Of a DNA stretch of 64,000 bases, positions 60,219 to 64,000 are shown piece after piece. Source of the stretch: Kribbella sindirgiensis (GTDB lineage: Bacteria; Actinomycetota; Actinomycetes; Propionibacteriales; Kribbellaceae). Each line of letters opens with the position of its first letter. Position 1 is the stretch's first letter. The notes beneath the pieces are model-generated. The model saw nothing but the letters and a program-made list of their open reading frames with translations, did not search any database and was not told where the DNA came from. The translations under genes were made by a program, and so were the position numbers. The DNA lies in assembly GCF_004331435.1 (NCBI RefSeq), contig NZ_SJKA01000002.1, forward strand, positions 620,001 to 684,000. Direction: 5' to 3'.

Positions 60219-60922
60219 TGGACGTCAAGGTCAAGATCCTCCGGTACAACCCCGAGGTCGTCGACGAGGCCGAGTGGAAGACGTACTCCGTCACGCTGCA
60301 GCCGACCGACCGGGTACTGGACGCGCTGCACAAGGTCAAGTGGGAGCAGGACGGCACGCTGACGTTCCGGCGGTCCTGCGCGCACGGTGTCTGCGGCTCG
60401 GACGCGATGCGGATCAACGGCCGGAACCGGCTGGCCTGCAAGACGCTGATCAAGGACCTGAACCCGGAGAAGGAGATCACCGTCGAGCCCATCAAGGGCC
60501 TGCCGGTACTCAAGGACCTGGTCGTCGACATGGAGCCGTTCTTCGACGCGTACCGCTCGGTGATGCCGTTCCTGGTCACCAGCGGTCACGAGCCGACCCG
60601 GGAGCGGATCCAGTCGCAGGCCGACCGGGACCGGTTCGACGACACCACCAAGTGCATCCTGTGCGCGGCGTGTACGACGTCCTGCCCGGTGTTCTGGTCC
60701 GACGGGCAGTACTTCGGCCCGCAGGCGATCGTCGGCGCGCACCGGTTCATCTTCGACAGCCGCGACGAGGGCACCGAGCAGCGGCTGGAGATCCTGAACG
60801 ACAAGGAAGGCGTCTGGCGCTGCCGGACCACCTTCAACTGCACCGACGCCTGCCCGCGCGGCATCGAGGTCACCAAGGCGATCCAGGAAGTGAAGCGCGC
60901 ACTCATCTTCCGTCGAGTGTGA
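60218..60922 (+). CDS. sdhB: succinate dehydrogenase iron-sulfur subunit
   Basis: The 234-residue protein carries the three clusters: the [2Fe-2S] site in CAHGVCGSDAM near 55, then CILCAACTTSCP near 147 and CTDACPRGI near 208 for the [4Fe-4S] and [3Fe-4S] centres. It transfers electrons from SdhA to the membrane anchor. Its start overlaps the sdhA stop. A short GC-rich hairpin (near 60964-60977) follows in the 73-bp gap. Confidence 0.96.
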   Translation: MDVKVKILRYNPEVVDEAEWKTYSVTLQPTDRVLDALHKVKWEQDGTLTFRRSCAHGVCGSDAMRINGRNRLACKTLIKDLNPEKEITVEPIKGLPVLKDLVVDMEPFFDAYRSVMPFLVTSGHEPTRERIQSQADRDRFDDTTKCILCAACTTSCPVFWSDGQYFGPQAIVGAHRFIFDSRDEGTEQRLEILNDKEGVWRCRTTFNCTDACPRGIEVTKAIQEVKRALIFRRV

Positions 60923-60995
60923 GCGTGCGCCCTCTTTCGCATAAGATTCCACCGCCGACCTGACCCCCCTTGCGGGGACACCTGCGCCTTGGGGG

Positions 60996-62162
60996 GTGAC
61001 TGTGGAGCCGCGCCTGCGCGAGTTGTCCGACCGCTACTACCGTCGCCTGGTGGAGCTGTTGGAGCGCTGCGGGCTACCCCGCAGCATGCCGCCGTTCCTC
61101 GTCCTCGGGGTGCTCGCGGCCACGACGTCCATCGTGCTCGCGGTGGTGCACCTGGCCGCGCACCGGTCGCAGCCCGACCCGCAGATCGCCATCGAGCCGG
61201 CCGCCGCGGGGCGGTCCGGCAGTTCGGTGGTGAACTCCGAGCGCGCGCAGGTGCTGTCGATCACGATGATCACCCGGAACCGCTGGGCGGCCGGCTGGTC
61301 TGACTGCACCAGCGGCCCGAACTGCAAGTTCGCCGCGGTGATCGACCGCGACGGGTCCCGCGCGACCGCACCCGAGTGGCCTGTCCCGTACGCGACCCTG
61401 CAGGCCGGCAAGGAGGCGATCGCCGTCGCCCCGCCGCTCGAGGGCACGCTGACCGGCGCCGCGACGATGATGTTCCGGCTGACGTACGACGGCCCGGTGC
61501 TCACCAAGCTCCGGTACCGGCTGCCCACCGCGACCTTCCAGAAGAACGAGATCCTCAGCGACCGGATCGTGCCGGGCTCGATCGTCGTGGTGAACCCCGA
61601 GGAGTCGACGGTCCGGATGCTCAGGACCCGCGGCACCCGCTCCCCGGTCTGTGACGAGTCCGGCCGCTGCTGGATGCTGACCGGGATCGGCCGCACGGAC
61701 GTCGTCTGGACCGACGACGGCGGCCGGAGCTGGGGCTCCCGGTCGCTGGACACCCACAACCAACTCGGCCGGCTCGCGGTCAGCCCCGACGGCCAGACGC
61801 TGCTGTCGACCTCGGTCACCGTCGGCGCCACCGGCCAGACCGTGTCGAAGATGGAGATCTCCACCGACCGCGGCGCGAACTGGAAAACGGTCGAGAACCC
61901 ACCGAAGAGCCTGAGCGCCCCGCCGCTCGCCTTCGACGACGGCACCGCCCTGATCCTCGGCGGCCGCCCCGGCGACCGCCCGCGCATCTTCCGAGTCCGC
62001 GACGGCGCCGCCAAACTCGACCGCGGCTACCCCGGCGACCTGGCGGACCTGTCCGGCGACGCCCAACTCATGTACGGCTTCGAGGTCCCGAAACGCCGTA
62101 CCACCGAGGTAGTCCTCAGCACCGACCAAGGCGCCACCTGGACCAAGTTCGCCCCCCGCTAG
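60996..62162 (+). CDS. membrane-anchored beta-propeller protein with Asp-box repeats
   Basis: The 388-residue protein has a cytoplasmic N-terminus of 32 residues, one membrane segment (FLVLGVLAATTSIVLAVVHLA) and an extracellular domain. Three Asp-box repeats (TDDGGRSW, STDRGANWK, STDQGATWT) mark a sialidase-like propeller; no sialidase catalytic arginines were recognised. A disulfide pair is likely (CTSGPNC). The start is GTG at 60996; another GTG lies 6 bp on. A TAAGAT box at about 60942 could be its -10. Confidence 0.72.
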   Translation: MTVEPRLRELSDRYYRRLVELLERCGLPRSMPPFLVLGVLAATTSIVLAVVHLAAHRSQPDPQIAIEPAAAGRSGSSVVNSERAQVLSITMITRNRWAAGWSDCTSGPNCKFAAVIDRDGSRATAPEWPVPYATLQAGKEAIAVAPPLEGTLTGAATMMFRLTYDGPVLTKLRYRLPTATFQKNEILSDRIVPGSIVVVNPEESTVRMLRTRGTRSPVCDESGRCWMLTGIGRTDVVWTDDGGRSWGSRSLDTHNQLGRLAVSPDGQTLLSTSVTVGATGQTVSKMEISTDRGANWKTVENPPKSLSAPPLAFDDGTALILGGRPGDRPRIFRVRDGAAKLDRGYPGDLADLSGDAQLMYGFEVPKRRTTEVVLSTDQGATWTKFAPR

Positions 62163-62211
62163 CCCGCCGCCCAAGCCCCTCCAAAGCCCGGGGAACACCA
62201 CCCACCTGAAC

Positions 62212-62453
62212 CTCCCCAAACCAGTTTGGGGAGTCCCACCCACCCGAATCGGGCAGCTGCACTCCCCAATCCCAGGTCAAGCACCCCCCAAACTGGTTTG
62301 GGGAGACTCACCCACCCGAATCGGGCAGCTGCACTCCCCAGTCCCAGGTCAAGCACCCCCCAAACTGGTTTGGGGAGACTCACCCACCTGAATCGGGCAG
62401 CTGCACTCCCCAGTCGGAGGCAAGCACCCTCCCCAAACTGGTTTGGGGAGGGT
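62212..62453. repeat. family 1 palindromic repeats in a tandem array
   Basis: Four copies of the core palindrome (CCCCAAACTGGTTTGGGG or the CCAG-centred form) start at 62214, 62286, 62358 and 62431, a spacing of 72, 72 and 73 bp. The sequence between them is also repeated (CCCGAATCGGG, then CAGCTGCACTCCCC and AGGTCAAGCACC), so units 1 and 2 agree at 67 of 72 bases. The last core extends to a 28-bp near-palindrome. The array fills the 322-bp gap between two convergent genes (62163-62484), where no other feature was seen. Confidence 0.92.
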
Positions 62454-62484
62454 GGTGCGGTTTGGGGAGGGTTGGGTGCGGGGT

Positions 62485-62898
62485 TCAGTGGTGTTTGGCG
62501 GCGCCCTTGAGGGTTTTGTCGACGGCGTTCTTCGGGCCGTAGACGGCGATGCCGACCAGGTCGAGCTCGGCCGTACGGACCGCCTTCACCGCAGCCCGAT
62601 TGTCGTGGTCGTTGCCCGTAGCAAACAGATCCTGAGTGAAGACCGAGTGCTCGATCTTCCGGCTCAGCGCGCGTTCGTGGGCGGTCGTCATGAACTCCTT
62701 GGACCCCTCGAACACCATCACCGGCTGCCTGAACATCGGCAGGTACCGCACGCTGTCCGCATCCTCGTACGGCTCCCCGACCACCTCCGGATGCGTCCCG
62801 GCAATCCCGCTGACCAGGAACGCGGTCACGTTCAACCGCTGCCACACCGCCAGATCGTCGCGCAACAACACAGCAATCTTCGTATCGAACTTGTCCAC
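62485..62898 (-). CDS. DUF2000-family protein
   Basis: The GTG at 62898 gives 137 residues beginning VDKFDTKIAVLLRDDLAVWQ, the typical DUF2000 start; the frame runs further upstream but that part is not family-like. FLVSGIAGTHPEVVGEPY near 30-47 and MVFEGS near 70 are conserved parts. The family has a peptidyl-tRNA hydrolase II-like fold and no known function. The 3' end borders the tandem palindrome array. Confidence 0.8.
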   Translation of the reverse strand: MDKFDTKIAVLLRDDLAVWQRLNVTAFLVSGIAGTHPEVVGEPYEDADSVRYLPMFRQPVMVFEGSKEFMTTAHERALSRKIEHSVFTQDLFATGNDHDNRAAVKAVRTAELDLVGIAVYGPKNAVDKTLKGAAKHH

Positions 62899-62950
62899 AC
62901 CCCGATCCTCACTGGCCGCCCGGACGGGGTCTTGTACGTTCTTAACCGGC

Positions 62951-63778
62951 TCAGCAGTACGGCGGGTTCGAGGTGACTGCTGAGCAGACGCGGAGGAACA
63001 GGTTGAACATGCGGTAGAGCTGGAGCATGTCGCCGTCAAGGGTGACTGTGCGGTCGTCGCGGCGGGTGACGCCGGGGATCGCGGTGAGGTGGGAGGCCAC
63101 TGAGGCGGACTGCCAGCGGACGGACAGGCTGCGGGAGCCGGTCGGCGGGCTGGGTGGGGTGAGATTGGCGAGGGCCTCGGTGGTGGTTGTCTCGATGGAT
63201 TGCTGGGCCTCGGCGACGGGGACGAGCTGCGCGGCGAAGCGGTCCTTGGCGAACTTGACCGGGACGGTCGCGACCGCGGGATCCCAGGCCTTCATCTCGT
63301 CGCAGGCGGTGTCGTCGCCGGTCAGGAGCGCGAGAGGTACGCCGTACGCCGCGGCGGCCGCGTGGAACAGGCCGATCTCGCCGGTGACCTGGTCGTCCAG
63401 CCAGATGTCCTCGATCTCGTGGCCCATGAAGCTGTGGCTCAGGACGCCGAGCACGCCGGCCCGGGCGTGGTACCCGACGCAGAGAACGGCGTCGTACTCC
63501 GGGGTGAGGCCCTCCATCATGCCCATCGGCTTCGGGCGGCCCTTGATCAGGCCGGCGCGCGGATCGAGGAGGTCGGGCAGCAGGTTGCGCATCGGGCCGT
63601 GGGCGTCATTCACCAGGACCTCGGTCGCGCCGGCGGCGTACGCACCGCGGACGGCGGCGTTCACGTCCTCGGTCATCAGCAGCCGGCCCCGCTCGTAGTC
63701 CCGCCCCGGCGGCTGCACATCCTCCGCGTCGACGACCCCGGTGACACCTTCCATGTCCGCACTCACGTAGACCTTCAC
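62951..63778 (-). CDS. M55-family D-aminopeptidase (DppA-like)
   Basis: The 275-residue protein starts MKVYVSADMEGVTGV, where the D-x-E residues bind zinc. Further ligands are His60 in NDAHGPMRN, His104 in VGYHARAG and the Glu in GEIGLFHA near 133. DppA removes D-alanine from short peptides in cell-wall recycling. The C-terminal 90 residues are more variable. It is divergent from an AraC-type regulator gene across about 23 bp. Confidence 0.88.
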   Translation of the reverse strand: MKVYVSADMEGVTGVVDAEDVQPPGRDYERGRLLMTEDVNAAVRGAYAAGATEVLVNDAHGPMRNLLPDLLDPRAGLIKGRPKPMGMMEGLTPEYDAVLCVGYHARAGVLGVLSHSFMGHEIEDIWLDDQVTGEIGLFHAAAAAYGVPLALLTGDDTACDEMKAWDPAVATVPVKFAKDRFAAQLVPVAEAQQSIETTTTEALANLTPPSPPTGSRSLSVRWQSASVASHLTAIPGVTRRDDRTVTLDGDMLQLYRMFNLFLRVCSAVTSNPPYC

Positions 63779-63789
63779 AGGCAGCAGCG

Positions 63790-63795
63790 TATGTT
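63790..63795 (+). promoter_or_regulatory. putative -10 box of a leaderless transcript
   Basis: TATGTT ends 6 bp before the ATG of the AraC-type gene, and no ribosome binding site is present, fitting a leaderless mRNA. Confidence 0.4.
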
Positions 63796-63801
63796 CTGAC
63801 T

Positions 63802-64000
63802 ATGAGCGGCGGCGCCACGGTTCGGGCGTGGCGGCCTCGGGTGGACGGGGTCGTCGAGGTGCTGCATGCGCATTTTCCGTCGCATGCGTACCCGAGCCAC
63901 ACGCACGACGCGTGGACGGTGCTGATCGTCGATGAGGGTGCGGTGCGGTACGACCTGGACCGCCACGAGCACGGTCTCGCCCAGGCGCAGGTCTCGCTGC
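63802..64000 (+). CDS. AraC-family regulator, N-terminal part
   Basis: The frame is open to the right edge; 66 codons are visible. The sequence (HAHFPSHAYPSHTHDAWTVL, then DEGAVRYDLDRHEHG) is the cupin-like ligand-binding domain that opens many actinobacterial AraC-type regulators. The helix-turn-helix domain would lie outside the window. The divergent M55 peptidase gene may be its target. Confidence 0.75.
   Translation, partial: MSGGATVRAWRPRVDGVVEVLHAHFPSHAYPSHTHDAWTVLIVDEGAVRYDLDRHEHGLAQAQVSL

Noticed and set aside
62212..62453. CRISPR array
   Set aside because: The sequence between the palindromes is itself conserved (67 of 72 bases between units 1 and 2), so there are no unique spacers, and no cas genes are near.

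Overview
The window is 64 kb of very GC-rich chromosome (codon third positions almost all G or C, many GTG starts, many 4-bp ATGA or GTGA gene overlaps). The gene content points to an actinobacterium of the Propionibacteriales/Kribbella type: a group 1h [NiFe]-hydrogenase operon, LpdA-type quinone reductase, an ECF sigma factor next to a membrane Ser/Thr kinase, sdhCDAB, a BMP-type nucleoside importer, and many secreted or lipid-anchored proteins. The genus is an inference. No rRNA, tRNA, prophage or CRISPR array was seen.

Layout. (1) 2-5064, + strand: the 3' end of a high-affinity hydrogenase operon: large-subunit tail, NifU/Rieske-like electron carrier, three accessory proteins of unknown role, maturation protease, HypC-like chaperone and a DUF6390-type protein, closed by a convergent XRE regulator. 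(2) 5529-18453: lpdA, a gamma-glutamylcyclotransferase-like protein, a phosphohexomutase, a secreted zinc metallopeptidase, a Tat-type esterase, deoC with two aldehyde dehydrogenase genes (the second lacks the catalytic domain), an S66 peptidase and a Ser/Thr kinase. (3) 18474-25197: ECF sigma factor, pepN, a repeat cluster beside a truncated monooxygenase remnant, a divergent LysR/TSUP pair, small membrane proteins. (4) 25210-33735: a polyol operon under a divergent SorC-type regulator: binding protein, two permeases, mtlD, then xylB. A TnpB-only transposon (about 26624-28005) has entered codon 2 of xylB. (5) 33742-37581 and 37581-43373: a phosphotransferase, a P-loop kinase, a lipoprotein, then a nucleoside uptake and breakdown cluster (binding protein, ATPase, two permeases, cdd, deoA) on the - strand. 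(6) 43672-57478: M20 amidohydrolase, methylmalonyl-CoA mutase large subunit, secreted M14 carboxypeptidase, two GT4 glycosyltransferases, a large secreted beta-propeller protein, an MBL-fold protein. (7) 57618-64000: sdhCDAB, an Asp-box propeller membrane protein, a tandem palindrome array, DUF2000 and M55 proteins, and the start of an AraC-type regulator.

How the genes work together: bmp-ABC, cdd, deoA, deoC and the phosphohexomutase/aldehyde dehydrogenases form parts of a nucleoside and deoxyribose salvage route. The polyol ABC transporter, MtlD and XylB form an arabitol/mannitol-to-xylulose-5-phosphate route. Hydrogenase, LpdA and succinate dehydrogenase all feed the respiratory quinone pool.

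The most unusual signals are the transposon in xylB, whose precise removal in silico restores a textbook start (MTELRLVAGVDCSTQ) 16 bp after mtlD, and two families of palindromic intergenic repeats. Family 1 lies at 22.06-22.21 kb and 62.21-62.45 kb. Family 2 lies at 16.68-16.79 kb and 38.00-38.12 kb.
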